Shown here: piece after piece, positions 10,781 to 23,705 of the stretch | Layout of the letters: each line of letters begins with the position of its first letter | How positions within the stretch are numbered: position 1 is the first letter of the stretch | Assembly (NCBI GenBank): GCA_023630585.1 | Contig: CM042542.1 | Span: forward strand, 25,928,510 to 25,992,509 | DNA: 64,000 bases | Reading direction: 5' to 3' | From: Cranoglanis bouderius | Taxonomy: Eukaryota; Chordata; Actinopteri; Siluriformes; Cranoglanididae | The notes under the pieces: generated by a model | Databases searched by the model: none | Seen by the model: the letters and a program-made list of their open reading frames with translations, nothing else | Told to the model about the DNA's origin: nothing | Translations under genes and position numbers: made by a program

Positions 10781-11280
10781 GATTGTTATGTAACGCATCT
10801 GGTCCAATCAAAAGTTAAAATAATCAGAGTGATAAGAAATGTTTTAATCCATCAAACGCCTAATAATGATTGTGAAATATATTTCAATCATGAAGAGAGA
10901 GTGACAATGTTAAATCAGCACTTAAACATGATTATGTTGTAATAGTACATGGAATATTTTATTAATCAGAAAATCATGAGAGAATATTCATGTGGGTGAA
11001 ACTAGGACAAATTGATGTAACTCCATCTTGTGGGAAATCACTGAACACATTCCTCACTCGCAGCTTGTATCTTTTTCTTCCGAGCTCCCCAATTTGTTAT
11101 CTGTCATTTGTTAGTGTGTATCCACTATTATTGACAAAGCTTTATGAGTGGGCCATTGTTCAAACTGCAGAAGTTAGAGAAATACAGAATGTCGTACACA
11201 AAGGACTGTGTACCCTAATGTGCAAGTTGTGTTGAGCAAGGCCACCTGTGTTAGAGGAGATGTACCAATGTTCAAGGATA

Positions 11281-11282
<2 letters not shown>
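10781..11282. other. No recognised feature
   Basis: AT-rich sequence with short open stretches only. I see no gene or repeat that I can name. Confidence 0.5.

Positions 11283-11356
<74 letters not shown>
11283..11356 (+). repeat. (TG)n microsatellite
   Basis: Pure TG run that begins at the splice donor of the LRR exon read on the other strand (GTACACACAC). Confidence 0.95.
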
Positions 11357-11357
<1 letters not shown>

Positions 11358-11858
11358 CTCAGTGTCTCCAGTGTACAGTGTGGATTCTCCAGTCCAGCAG
11401 AGAGCAGCTTCACTCCTGAATCCTGCAGGTTATTGTTCCTCAGGTCCAGTTCTCTCAGTCTGGAGGAGTTTGAGCTGAGAACTGAGGACAGAACTCTACA
11501 GCTTTCCTCTGTCAGATCACACTCACACAGACTGGAAGAGAAATGATGAAATATCAGAAGTCTGATCTCAAACACACAAACACAGCCATAATCCAGCTAA
11601 AGTCGATGATGTAACAGAAATGTGAGTGTGTTTCTCTCACACACAGAAATCAGAGGACAGGACGCCACATCAGCACATTTACAGGAGCAGCCACGTCTTT
11701 CTGCACTCCACAATCTCTCAGCTACAGTTTATTATAACACCATTAGCTCATCTACATAACACACACATGTGAGAGCGAGCAGCTACACACACTACTCTGA
11801 TCTGTCTTCAAGTTTCTACAACCAACACTGCAGATATAGTGCATTTTATTACAGAAAA
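11357..11858. repeat. Segmental duplication, copy A (pair of 16090-16593)
   Basis: About 500 bp including the LRR exon and its flanking intron. By eye it differs from 16090-16593 at only three places: gtgtctcc/gtatctcc, cgatgatg/tgatgatg and a 2-bp indel near 11800. Similarity stops at AAAATAAAGA. Confidence 0.9.
11358..11531 (-). CDS. NLRC-type LRR exon, copy 2
   Basis: A 174-bp exon (58 codons, phase 2 to phase 2), with acceptor TTCCAG/T and donor CTGAG/GTACAC. It encodes one fish NLRC leucine-rich repeat: LCECDLTEESCRVLSSVLSS, then LRELDLRNNNLQDSGVKLLS. It differs from the exon at 16091-16264 by one base. Downstream on the minus strand no further LRR, B30.2 or stop-bearing exon is seen, so the 3' end of the NLR gene appears lost to transposon insertion. 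It could be the second LRR exon of the gene at 16091-20541 or a stray duplicate. Confidence 0.75.
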
Positions 11859-11859
11859 T

Positions 11860-11860
<1 letters not shown>

Positions 11861-11895
<35 letters not shown>
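11861..11895 (+). repeat. (GA)n microsatellite
   Basis: Pure AG run directly at the edge of the duplicated segment. Confidence 0.9.
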
Positions 11896-11896
<1 letters not shown>

Positions 11897-12139
11897 AGCA
11901 GAAGTGTTAGAGGTTTTATAGGAGACTTTCCAGGGCATGGATTACCTTACACCAGTGATTAATGTTAACCTCATTAGCAGCATTAATTGGGGCTGAACAT
12001 ATGGATAAAAGTGCTGGATGTCAGGATTCCGGACTTGCTGTTTTGTGTTTCGGCCACTAGAGGTAGGTGTTCCCCATGCTGTGTTCCCCCTGTCTGTCAT
12101 CAGTGTTATTGATGTCTCCTGTGTCTCATTCCCCTGTGT

Positions 12140-12830
12140 ATATTAATCAGACTTAGGGAGTAACAGATTACATGTAACAGTGTTACGTAATCAGGATACA
12201 AAAAACTGGTAACTGTAATCCGTTACAGTTATGCCAAAAAACAAGGTCATCAGATTACAGGTACATTTTGTAAAAAATGGGAATACTATCAGGATTACTA
12301 TTGCAGGGCTCCAGACTGCGTCTAAAAAGGTCGGATTTGAGACCAAAAATATTACTTTGCGAATGATATTTTTGCTGAGACTTTTTAAAACAATCCTCAT
12401 CTCTGTTGAGCACCAATGCTGAGGGCACACCTGCTAATAAAAAAGCAGGCTCCAGTTGTGCCAGCATGAGAGAGAGAGAAAACGACGGAGACACAGAGGA
12501 TCATCTTTCCGTGTCAATCAGTGAACACCCAAGTAAAAGTGCAGAAAGACATTTTAAGACTTCTTGGATTCAGGAGTGTGCATGGCTCAGGTATGATCAT
12601 CACACACAGAAAATGTTTTGTGACTGTTTCCTTAGTTTCCTCGCTTGGTGTTTAATGTTGTGATGCCAGTCTGTTGTGTCTCATGTAAGTTCCCCTGGTT
12701 TTTTTAGGAGTACTTATATTTGAGTCCGTCTTTGCGCTTGAGTTCATCACCTCCCCCGTGGCTCACTGGTATAAACTGTGCTGTTAAGTATGTTCTGTGC
12801 AAATAATTAAAATGAATCAACTGGTGATCA
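12140..12830. mobile_element. Possible DNA-transposon fragments, unclassified
   Basis: GGGAGTAACAGATTACATGT and, near 12306, CAGGGCTCCAGACTGCGTCT look like ends of fish DNA transposons (the latter hAT-like). No transposase is readable. I found no clear target duplication. Confidence 0.35.
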
Positions 12831-12929
12831 GGGCTGCGAGATGAATGTTGAATGCTGGAGCACACAGCATCCCAATCCAAACCTGGCTCTAAATCTGGAC
12901 CTCACCACCGTATACGGTCCAGAGGAAGT

Positions 12930-15620
12930 GGCAGATAAGAGGCTTTTAGTACAAACTAATAGAGCAGAGATACCCTGCCCTTGTTCTTCTTCTGCACAGT
13001 GAATAGCTTACAGATAGGATGAAGGGGTAGTGGGTGTTGCAGTGGTACACCACATGCTCTGAGGAGGAGTGCAGAAGATCAAACTGATTCCCAATTTGGT
13101 TAAAGAGGTGTAGACCTTTGTCATCATAGATGTCCTTCAGATAGTGAACAGCTGTATTACCCCAGTGAGCTGTAGTAATGGGTTTCCCTCCAATTAGTGT
13201 CCCTCTATTGTTGAATATAGCTGATAGTGTGCTACTTACATGATATTTTACAGCCTTTTACAACTAATCACCACATCTGAATAAGATGGGATATAATGGG
13301 GTCCAGGCACAGCTGGCACTGCTTATTACACATCTTAACAAAAAGGATATCTTGAAGTTTTCAGGGGTTTACCATGTTCTGCTCACCAATAAGAGACAGG
13401 AGTTTGGGGGTTGAGTCAAGTGAGAGGAAAATTCCAAATCCTAAGTACTTGAAAGTGTTGAACAATGGGAACAGCAGCTGGAATAAATGATGCTATGGCA
13501 GATTCATTTAATGGTGAAATGGCAAATTTTGAGCAGTTAATTTTAAAGCCAGATAGGCATCCAAACTCCTCACAGATGGTTAAAAGATGAGGTATAGACT
13601 CTGTAGGATTTTCCAAAACGCTAACACATCATCAGCATTTAAAGCTAAGTGATGGTGAGTATCATGAACAGAGATGGGTAGCACCTTGGAAGACTGGTGA
13701 ATCATCTGAGATAAAGGCTCAAGAGAAAGAGTGAAAAGTGCTGGACTAAGGGGGCCCCCTGGTGTGATGAGCTAGAAACTGGAACCAGAGAAGAGTAGAT
13801 GTGTCCCGTTCACACAGATGCAGAGGGATTGGCATATAATACTTTAACCATATGGATAAAACTTCCCTGAAGCCCATCGTTTTAAGGACTGACCATAAGA
13901 AAGACCATTCCAACCTGTCGAAAGCTTTCATAGCGTCGAGAGATAACACTGCTACAGGAGCATTCATATGTGCTGCAGCATCCATTATGTGAAGATGTCT
14001 GATGTTATCTGATGCTAGTCTAGATTTAATAAATCCTGTCTGATCACAGATTACTAATGTTGGCATGTGGTGCTGAAGGTGACGGGCGAGTAGTTTGGTG
14101 TAGATTTTAAGGTCAGAAGTCAGAAGACTGAGAGGTCGGTAACTGGCACAATCAACTGGGTCCTTATCTTTTTTCAAGAATAAGGATATTAGGGCTGTAT
14201 ATTAACTTCCCTTAAAAATCTGCCCATTTCTATGGAGTAGTTAATCATATTCATGAGAAATGAGCCTATTTATCCCAGAGGTACATCCCTTCAGTCCAAG
14301 CTAGATAGCTGAGGAGGTTTAACTCACTTAGAAAATTGTCCCATCTCTCCTGATGTAGTAATATTTCTGATGTGTATAAGCTGGAATAAAAAGATGGGAA
14401 ACTATCATTTATCTCTTTAGGATGAGGGGTAATATTACCATTTGGAGTCTTAATGGCAGGAAGGTCTTCAAACTGCTCACTAGTTCTAATTCTCATAGTT
14501 AAGAGATGACTGGGTCTGGCACCTTGGAAATAGTAGCACTGTCTAGTCCTATGGGTCTGAAACTCTGAACGCTGATTTAGAATATCATTTATTTCTTTTT
14601 GGACCAGATCTCTCTGTAGTGCCACTTGTTCTGAGAAGCCATGCTTGGTGTTTCAGCAAGGAGGAGTTTAACCTGCATCTGATGGCCCGCTTGGACAAGC
14701 TGTTTAAGGAGGCAGAACAAAAAACCCCTTTCTGATCTGACAAAGCTATCGGGAGCAAGATGACATGACTGATGCTGTGAAAGAGTTGTGGAGAGGAGAA
14801 AAGAACATCAATTCAGGAGAAACATCTGTGCCTAGCTGAAAAGAAAGAGTAATCCTTAACTGTAGGGTTTATTAATCTCCAAGTATCTACAAGTCCTAAG
14901 CTACTAGCAGAGCTTAGGAATGCAGAGATGTGGCTCGCTCCTGTTCTCTGAACTTCGATAAGCTGGAACTATGGAGCACCAAGTCCCATATCACGTTAAA
15001 GTCTCCGCCTACTATTAAGGAATAATGAGGTAATTTTAGCATTTTCTGGGTAATTGTATCCTAGAAGGTTTTGTCAGATGTGTTTGGAGCAGACACAGAG
15101 ATTAGAGCAGTATTCCTGCTGTTGAGTTCTATCTTAGCAAATTGTTTAAAAAAAGGAGTTAATCAGTTCTCCACCATATAGTTACCCCAGCTAGCCTCAG
15201 CAGGCCCAGTCCAAGCACAGTCGCCCCAGCGAGCTAGAGCCAACCCCGCCTATGTAGTATCTGGGGACATTTGTAGAATCGCGCCGCTAGCAACCGTTTC
15301 CTAACAGGCCGAAGCTAGCAATTAGCCTAGCTAACCCGGCTCAGGCGGCTAGGAGGGCGGTCCAGTGGAAAAGGAAAAAAAGAGAAGTTAATCTCATAGT
15401 TAATCTCGGAGCAAACGGTCTAAACAGCCATCATGTTTAGTCGGTCACGTGACTCCCCCTGTTTTGGAGGTTTTTGAAACCGAGTGCAACAGCACAAGCA
15501 GCGGTGGTAAGAAAAACACACAGAATGGTATGAAGGGTGAAGTCTAACGAGCCCAGAGCTGTAGATTCAAGGTGATGCCAGGTGATTACACAGAGGGACA
15601 TGCCCCCTACATTTGAGCTT
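12930..15620 (-). mobile_element. L1-like LINE, ORF2 in several frames
   Basis: Minus-strand blocks run in L1 ORF2 order. 15180-14640 is an endonuclease-side remnant. 14625-14266 is the linker (QRDLVQKEINDILNQRSEF). 14177-13746 is the RT core, with DPVDCASYRPLSLLTSDLKI and LSLDAMKAFDRLEWSF, where the catalytic YxDD motif is not readable before the frame breaks. 13616-13416 has LSGFKINCSKFAISPLNE, which follows the RT active site. Stops and frame shifts separate the blocks. 15181-15620 is GC-richer and may be ORF1 or 5' UTR of the same element, but I cannot confirm that. The element separates the two LRR exons of the NLR gene. Confidence 0.8.
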
Positions 15621-16002
15621 AATTTGGGCTAGAATGTTTGATCCGGTTTGGGTGACGTGTCCGGTAAACGTCATCAGCAGTGGTGTTACGGACGCAGTCG
15701 CCAGTGTAATGAACGTGAGCAAGGTGAACTATTTACTCACCATCATTTTCCCTAAAATGTGTTTGGAGGCGAAACTAAAAGTTGATAGATTGAGCACACA
15801 TTGTCTAATCAAAGTACAAATGACACAAAAGGACAGATGACAGAACTGTAAGTTTAGTGTTTTTTAGTTTAAACAAAAGAGTTACAGCTTTTCTGTTTAC
15901 CGTGTTTGTTATTCAGAGGAAACGCAGCATGAACCCAGTCGAGCATCACGCACTTAAACCACTAAACATTATAAACCACTAATGAAGCTCCACATCTACT
16001 TT

Positions 16003-16005
<3 letters not shown>
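15621..16005. other. No recognised feature
   Basis: Unique-looking sequence between the LINE and the second LRR segment. No gene or repeat seen. Confidence 0.4.

Positions 16006-16088
<83 letters not shown>
16006..16088 (+). repeat. (GT)n microsatellite
   Basis: Pure GT run immediately next to the donor of the LRR exon (minus strand), the same arrangement as at 11283-11356. Confidence 0.95.
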
Positions 16089-16089
<1 letters not shown>

Positions 16090-16090
<1 letters not shown>

Positions 16091-16593
16091 CTCAGTATCT
16101 CCAGTGTACAGTGTGGATTCTCCAGTCCAGCAGAGAGCAGCTTCACTCCTGAATCCTGCAGGTTATTGTTCCTCAGGTCCAGTTCTCTCAGTCTGGAGGA
16201 GTTTGAGCTGAGAACTGAGGACAGAACTCTACAGCTTTCCTCTGTCAGATCACACTCACACAGACTGGAAGAGAAATGATGAAATATCAGAAGTCTGATC
16301 TCAAACACACAAACACAGCCATAATCCAGCTAAAGTTGATGATGTAACAGAAATGTGAGTGTGTTTCTCTCACACACAGAAATCAGAGGACAGGACGCCA
16401 CATCAGCACATTTACAGGAGCAGCCACGTCTTTCTGCACTCCACAATCTCTCAGCTACAGTTTATTATAACACCATTAGCTCATCTACATAACACACACA
16501 TGTGAGAGCGAGCAGCTACACACACTACACTCTGATCTGTCTTCAAGTTTCTACAACCAACACTGCAGATATAGTGCATTTTATTACAGAAAA
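16090..16593. repeat. Segmental duplication, copy B (pair of 11357-11858)
   Basis: Same segment as 11357-11858, with only three visible differences. This copy continues into the intron of the NLR gene, so it is probably the original position. Confidence 0.9.
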
Positions 16594-19500
16594 TAAAGAA
16601 TTATACATCTCTACACTACCAGTTAATAACATGCCAATACTAGTGGTACTTTACAGTCAGTTATATGTTGAAATCCACAGAGACGGTAAAACGGTGTGTG
16701 TTGTTCTCCATGCTCGTACAGTTACAAATCTGTCACCTGGAGAACTCTGATTTTACACACACACTGGTTCAGGTGTTTGGTGTGGACCCGAGTACAGGTG
16801 GAGTGTTCACATACGTCCAAACAGATCCAATCTAAAGAGAAAGTTTGATCGGTCCAAACCAAACAAGGTAGGTGTGAAAGTGTCCTTCTCTCTCACATGT
16901 GTCCCTCAGTGCAGATAGGGCTGTGTGATATGGTGATACATATCATAGGACCAGAAGATAGAATAATGAACACTGTCTATTGATAGATATTTTCCTATAT
17001 CCTCTATATCACCAATCTCACATTTTGTGTTCATATTGTTCCCATTTTGACAGTGTTGTGTTTTTCTTCTTCTCATTGGTGAACTTCTGTTCAATGTCAC
17101 TTTCAAATAAAAGAAGAAAAGAAAAAGTGCCTTTCACCATTGGTTTAGTTCACAAAACAACCCAAAAGCAGTCATGAATACATGCAGTTATTTTGTACAG
17201 ATGATTTTTCCATCAGTTTTAGAGAAAAGGTAATAAATGGTGATATAAGATTGTGTCCATATGGCCCAGCCCTCAGTGCAGACATAACGTGTTAGTGTAA
17301 AAAGTCCAACAATCTTCTGGAACAGTACCAGAGGTTTGTTTAAAGATGATTAGAGTAACTATTAACAAGCATTAATCCAAACAGTGCAGTTCAGTCTTAC
17401 ATTAAAATAACAAACCATGCAGTAATACATTTATAAATAAAAATACTCACTCAGCTTTTCTGGAGGCTTTGACCACTGGCAGCAGCTTCAGAAGACATTC
17501 CTCTGATGGGTAATATCTACTCAAATCAAACTCATCCAGATCCTGTTCTGAGTTCAGTAACACAAACACCAGAGCTGACCACTGAGCAGGAGAGAGTCTG
17601 GTTCCACTGAGACGACTGTTACCTCCTCTGTTCAGGTAAGTTTGTACTTCCTGCACTAGAGAATGATCATTCAGTTCATTCAGACAGTGGAACAGATTGA
17701 TGGATTTCTCTGGAGATGGATTCTCCCTGATCTTCTCCTTGATGTACTGGACTGTTTCCTGTTTGCTGTGAGAGCTGCTTCCTGTCTGTGGCATTAAGCC
17801 TCGTAAGAGAGTCTGATTGGACTCCAGTGAGAGACCAAGAAGGAAGCGGAGGAACAGGTCCAGGTGTCCATTCTCACTCTGTAAGGCCTTGTCCACTGCA
17901 CTCCTGAGGAAATCAGACATGTTTGACTTTCTGAAAAGATCAGACAGATCAGTGGTTTGTTGTTGTGTTACATTTCTGCTGATGAAGGAGAGAAATGTGT
18001 AGAGTAGCTAGAAATTCCTGAACACTCAAATGTACAAAGCTGAACACCTTCCCCAGGTGAAGCCCAAACTCCTCTCTGAAGATTTGGGTACACACTCTGA
18101 GTACACTGACACTTCTCTCACATCAATGCCACACTCGCTCAGGTCTTCCTCATAGAAGATCAGGTTTCCTTTCTCCAGCTGTTAGAAAGCCAGTTTGCCT
18201 AGTGCCAGGATACTCTCTCTGGTCTGCTGAGGATCAGGGTCACATTTCTGATGGTACTTTTGGTCCTTGTGTTTGATATGAAAGATCAGGAAGTGTGTGA
18301 ACATCTGAGTCAGAGTCTTGGGGATCTCTCCACTCTCTGCTTCACCCAACATTCTCTCTAGAACAGTGGCTGAGATCCAGCAGAAGACTGGGATGTGGCA
18401 CATGATGTAGAGGCTTCTTGAAGACTTCATGTGTGAGATGATTTTATTGGCCAGGCTCTGATCACTGATCCTCTTCCTGAAGTACTCCTCTTTCTGAGGA
18501 TCACTGAACCCTCGTACTTCTGTTACCTGATCTACACACTCAGGAGGGATCTGATTGGCTGCTGCTGGTCGAGAGGTTATCCAGAGGAGAGCAGAGGGAA
18601 GCAGGTTCCCCTTGATGAGGTTTGTCAGCAGCACATCCACTGAGGCTGACTCTGTCACATCACACAATCTCTCATTCTTCTGGAAATTTAGAGGAAGTCG
18701 ACACTCGTCCAGACCATCAAAGATCAACACCACTTTGTAGGAGTCTATTAATTGTAGTTTTCTAATTTCTGGGAAAAAGTGATGAAGAAGATTCAGACTG
18801 AGATGTTCCTGCTTCATCTGATTCGGCTCTCTAAAGGGAAGTGGAAACATGAAGGTGACGTCCTGATTTGCTTTTCCTTCAGCCCAGTCCAGAATGAACT
18901 TCTGCACAGAGACTGTTTTTCCAATTCCAGCAACTCCTTTAGTCAGCACACTTCTGATGGACTTGTCTTTAAAGAGCTCATTACATTTGATGGGTGTCTC
19001 CTGTGTTGCTGGTCTCCTGGACGCTGTCTCAATCTGTCTCACCTCATGTTCATTATTGACGTCTCCACTCCAACCCTCTGTGATGTAGAGCTCTGTGTAG
19101 ATCTCATTCAGAAGCGCTGAGCTTCCATGCTGTGAGATTCCTTCATTAATTCTTTTAAACTTCTCTCTCAGGTTGGATTTCAGCTTTGTCTGATACACAG
19201 AGGCCACAGACTCTTATAAACAAAGTAATAACAGTTTTAATGTAAAATCACTGAGCACAATATAAAATGTGAAGTTCTTTCAAATGCTGCTGTTCATTCT
19301 TGATTCATGTACTAAATATTACTGAAGGAACAGGACCATTGTACAGAGGAACCACAAGCTGGACCACGAACACAACAGAAAAGCACCAGATGTACATGAT
19401 ACTAAACTCAAACTTCAAACTAAAAGTGTTCATATCTAACACTATTTCCTCTCTCTAAAGTGAACCTGATGGAATAAAGCCATGACTCAGAGCTCTTACT

Positions 19501-20541
19501 GTTCTGCAGTGTGTTAGCGAGATCTGTGTGCTTCATGGTCTTCAGGACGTGCAGTGTAATCTTCAGTGCTCCCTCTCTGACACTGTGCAGATCCTCCTCA
19601 TCCTCCACCTCCCTCTCAGTGCATGCTGGGTAATCTGGACTCAGGAGCTTCCTAAACCTCTTCAGCTCATTCTTTATCAGAGTGATGACTTTGTGTTCCA
19701 GCTCCTGGTTAGAAACACAGGAACAGATCTAAATATTAGAACGTTACACAGTGAGAGATGCTTTTATTTTATCAAAAGAAGAAAAGTCTCTTTCTATTAC
19801 CACAGTTACAACTGAAATTCTGTCTGATTACCCATAATGCAGCTGCACATCCATTAACCTGTAAACTGTCATTATCTTAAATAAAAACCCTGCAACCTGC
19901 TCACACACAAGTTACACACATTAAAAAGACACACACCTTGAATACGGAGTCCAACTGATTTCTGCTGATGTTTGATTTCTTCTTTTGTGGTCTGTGAACA
20001 AATAAACACATGATGTAATATGGACTATATGTTTTCATAGCTGCACAACACACACTAATAAATACAGAGACAGATATTTAACACTATCCTCTTAACACAA
20101 TACACTGAGTTCAGGATTTCCTCACTGACACTAACATGTTTAGAAACAAATGTTTGAATGAATGAATGAATAAAATAGTTGTATAGTCATTAATGTCCCA
20201 GGTGTAAATGTTGTTGTGTAGCACCACAGACCCTCCAGCTCAGGGACTGCAGGCTGAACTGAACTCTTAAAGCAGTTTTCCTCACTGCCAGTCCGAGAGC
20301 TGCAGCACTGCACAGTTTAGTGTTTTACTGCTTCAACACCTGATAAAGCTCATGAAGGGCTTCATAATGAGACCAGTGAGTTTGTTCAGGTGGAACACTG
20401 CTGTAAAACACCTCACTATACTGACCTCACATCAGGAGAACTGACTCTGTCTCTGAAGTTAATTGGACGTCCCATTGACCGGTCACTCTTCATGGACACA
20501 CAGCTGGGTTCTGGTGAGTCTGATCTCTTTCCCTCCATCAT
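16091..20541 (-). pseudogene. NLRC3-like NACHT-LRR immune receptor, disrupted
   Basis: Fish-type cytosolic NLR. Exons: 20541-20426 (MMEGKRSDSPEPSCVSMKSD...), 19991-19937 (RPQKKKSNISRNQLDSVFK), 19704-19500 (ELEHKVITLIKNELKRFRKL...), 19212-17451 (FISNA, NACHT and C-terminal helical region) and the LRR exon 16264-16091; phases agree at every junction. The NACHT has Walker A (GVAGIGKTVS) and Walker B (KVVLIFDGLDECR). Lesions in the large exon: a TAA at 18183-18181 where the family reads Gln (LGKLAF-stop), a 1-bp deletion near 18098 and a 2-bp deletion near 18007. Together the deletions restore frame, and the region after them (TTDLSDLFRKSNMSDFLRSA) is well kept, so inactivation is recent. No CARD, PYD or B30.2 domain is seen. 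A second LRR exon lies at 11358-11531. Confidence 0.85.
16916..17272. mobile_element. MITE in NLR intron
   Basis: The ends are TAGGGCTGTGTGATATGG and the inverse of GGGCTGGGCCATATGG, flanked by the direct repeat TCAGTGCAGA (16906-16915 and 17273-17282). There is no coding capacity. hAT-like is likely; the exact boundary within the 10-bp repeat is ambiguous. Confidence 0.7.
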
Positions 20542-20559
20542 TCTAGAATTACAACAGAA

Positions 20560-22090
20560 ATATCAGCAATAATTAATACTCTGCTGTCTCAGCACTGTTA
20601 CACAATGTGTTCATCATTAAACACCAATCATTCCATCTTTTTAATTCAGCTACAGTCTGCACACTTATTCAAACAGGAGACACGCCTCATACCTCAGGAA
20701 TTACACTGATGTCAGGAGTCCCAATCACAGCTAACTGACTCAGCTGGGTCTTAAAGCCTGTAGAGTTCACTGACTCAAAGCTATGCTGCTCTTATGCTAC
20801 ACATTACACAGTCCTTTTTACTCTTCTCTCAGTCAATGATTTCTCTGAACTGTTCTTAGATCAGATCAGTGATATATTCACTGCTATTAAACACCTTCAA
20901 CCAAAGTTTAGTTCCTCTGTTAACTAGTGAGTGTTTAGAGATACAGATCTGTTCCCATGAGACGGTGTGTATTTATTGCTGGTGAATGTAAAAGTCTTTC
21001 TTTAAGTCCTGTTTTCCAGACACACTCATGTTGGAGGTCATGTCTCCTTCTCCAGATTACAGCAGGACACACGTTTACTTCACTCCAACATCGGTGTGTT
21101 AAATCAAACCCTGTATCAGCACAGAGTTCACTTACAGGAAATAGTCACGGTATCAAGTCAGAAAACAACCTGTGTACATTCAAACTTCAGTACAAACCCT
21201 CACAACTCTTCTGCATCTAGTGTCAGTTCAGTGTGTTTATATATTATAGCTTTAGATTTAGATACTGTCACAGAGACATAGTTCACTACAATATAAATGA
21301 ACCAATAAACAAACATATAAATAAATCATTAAATACATGTCCATGTAAACATCCCACACTGATATAAACCTTGGAAATTACATCTGTGATTTACTTTTGC
21401 AGCATTTCTTTATACCTAACATCCCCATGTTTGTTCTGCCCCACCACCATCACCTGGTATGAAATTCAGGAATTTCTAACAAAAAGTGCTGTTAATCCTC
21501 CAACACTATTGGGCCCTGAGAGCCACCGTATCCAGGAAGTGGAACACAGAATTCAGGATAGGTGTGGGTTTAGTGTGTGCCAGTGTGGGCAGGGCAAACC
21601 CACACTAATCCCACATGGGCCCCAAATTAAATGGACTTCAAATTACACCTGGTTATGCTGTCACCTTGCTGTGGTTCAGAATTAATTAATTAATTTTATT
21701 AATACCAAAGTTACATCCTGTTTAGTATGAAATTCCCTCTCTTTGTTTCACTGGAGGATCCAGGGGTGGAGCCAGTGCTGAAATCTGATTGGCCCCTGAA
21801 GGGGCCTGTCCTGTCACTCATCACTGATCTACATCAGAGCTCTCCATCAGCTGTCGGTTCATTTGAAATTCAACTCTTGTACCGATTTCTTTCCACCGCA
21901 TCTCGTAATGGCTGCTGCTCAGACACTGTGTTTTCATCGCCCTCGTCCACTTAAGCTTCAATGGTAAGGACCTATTCAACACTTTAACTAACGTCTCAAA
22001 GGACATTAGTGCTACTGTCACTTATCTTCTCTTTGTCTAATGTTAGGAAGCTAGTTAGCTACAACAACACACTAGTTAGTTTATTAGCCA
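20560..22090. other. Mostly featureless; possible first exon near 21909
   Basis: No convincing gene. On the plus strand a short ATG frame (21909-21961, starting MAAAQTLCFHRPRPLK) ends at a good donor AATG/GTAAGG, and an inverted CCAAT box (ATTGG) lies about 120 bp upstream. This could be a first exon, but no partner exon is certain; an acceptor TTATTGCAG/GATAAT at 23480 is one candidate. Confidence 0.25.
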
Positions 22091-22091
22091 G

Positions 22092-22160
22092 TTAGCTAGG
22101 CTAAGCAATGTTTAATGGTAGCTAGTTAGCTAGGCTAAGCAATGTTTAATGGTAGCTAGT
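22092..22160 (+). repeat. 34-bp direct repeat, 2 copies
   Basis: The unit gttagctaggctaagcaatg followed by tttaatggtagcta occurs twice in a row, followed by a partial third. Confidence 0.9.
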
Positions 22161-22164
22161 TAGC

Positions 22165-23519
22165 TGGCTAATTAGTTAGGTTTCACACATTAGGTCACAG
22201 CTGCACAGTTCAGGGAAGTAAAATATTGTGGCTGACACATAAACCCTGTAATGTTTGGTCCTGCCACACAGCCACAGTCATTAACTGTTGTAAATAAAAC
22301 TAAGGCCTGGTTCACAGATACTCCGTGTGCAGTACGTATTGCAGTACGTATGCAGTGTGGAAGCAGCACGCGCTCATTGACGTGTTTGCAGTGTGCAGCT
22401 GATCCACGGTGGAACACATTCAGAAAAGGACATGAAGGTGGAGGGTGACTGGACTTTGAATGAAGTTCAGAGCAACACAGTACAGTAATACAATCTTTCA
22501 TAGACATATTCATGTTTAAACACAATAAATATAAACAATGTAATATTCCAGTCAATACTTCTGTATAGATTTATATATTCTGTTGCTCAAGCAAGTGGCA
22601 AAACATTTAAACATGGTACTTCTCTTATGTGAAAAGGTATCACAAACATTTTAAATGAAAACCAGCAGCTGAGGAACCTGCCTCCCGTTTACATCTTTAT
22701 ACAAGAAATCCTGCAGGTCGTACACAACTTTCTCCCACCACCGGCCTGTCACGTGATTGCTGCTTTCTGCTGAGATGCGCAGTCACACAATATAACATGC
22801 TGTGTCGTGTATTTCACATGAAAAATTTATACTTTAGATATCATTTTGACAGCATTAGATATTTTGTCAACTCCTGGTAAGTGTTTTGGTTTTCTTTGCT
22901 TTACCCCAGGTTTAAAGTAATAAGATGAAAAACACTATTATACCTTAATTATATGCTTTTATGGTGAAATTACTACATTTTCCTTTCAATCCGTGTTCAT
23001 TTTGACCACGAACAATGCGCTGTCACGTTAATTCAGCGCATGCAGCACAGCAAAAATAGACTCGGTGCAGAAACGATCGCTGCAGTGCTGCACCGCACCG
23101 CTCCTGCGACGCACTGGCCACGCCGCATCCGTCAATATAAAGATAAAATCTGTGAATTCACTAAGAACCGCGCGCGGCTTTGATGTTCTATAACGTCTGT
23201 CTGTAAGTTAAAAGAGGATTTCATTCATGTTAATAGCTTATAATAGTTGATTAGTAAATGTGATTTTATAAAGATAGATAGTATATGTAGCCTCCTAACG
23301 TCAGAATTAACTAATCGTTTGTTATTTAACCCTCTAAAGTTACATTTTTCAGTCGCTGTGGGGTCAGATATGCACAAGCTTTTACCTCTCATTTAAAGGT
23401 GTTGATAATGTGAGTTGGGTTTTTTTGATGATTAGTTGTATGTTTTGCCTCAGTGACTGATTTGTGCTTATTTATTGCAGGATAATCAGAAGTGCTGTCA
23501 CCCTTTTCCCCTTCCATCA
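22165..23519. other. No recognised gene; CpG-containing spacer
   Basis: Two stretches (22330-22410 and 23030-23130) are GC-rich with several GCAG and CACGC motifs and may be the two ends of an unclassified DNA transposon. I could not align them convincingly. Confidence 0.3.
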
Positions 23520-23705
23520 CCACGCCCTCACCTGGCCTTCTTCCTCACCTGGCCTTCTTCCTCACCTGGCCTTCTTCCTCACCTGGCCTTTTTCCTCACC
23601 TGTCCCTCTTCCTCACCCGGCCTTCTTCCTCACCTGACCTTCTTCCTCACCTGGCCTTCTTCCTCACCCGGCCTTCTTCCTCACCTGGCCTTCTTCCTCA
23701 CCTGT
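23520..23705 (+). repeat. 17-bp minisatellite, about 11 copies
   Basis: Unit TTCTTCCTCACCTGGCC repeated with small changes (cctgtcc, cccggcc, cctgacc). Because 17 is not a multiple of 3, all frames stay open and give meaningless proline/leucine-rich frames. Confidence 0.92.

Noticed and set aside
11248..11546. CVCVCV... frames over the TG runs (also 16007-16279)
   Set aside because: Microsatellite translation on the strand opposite to the LRR exon.
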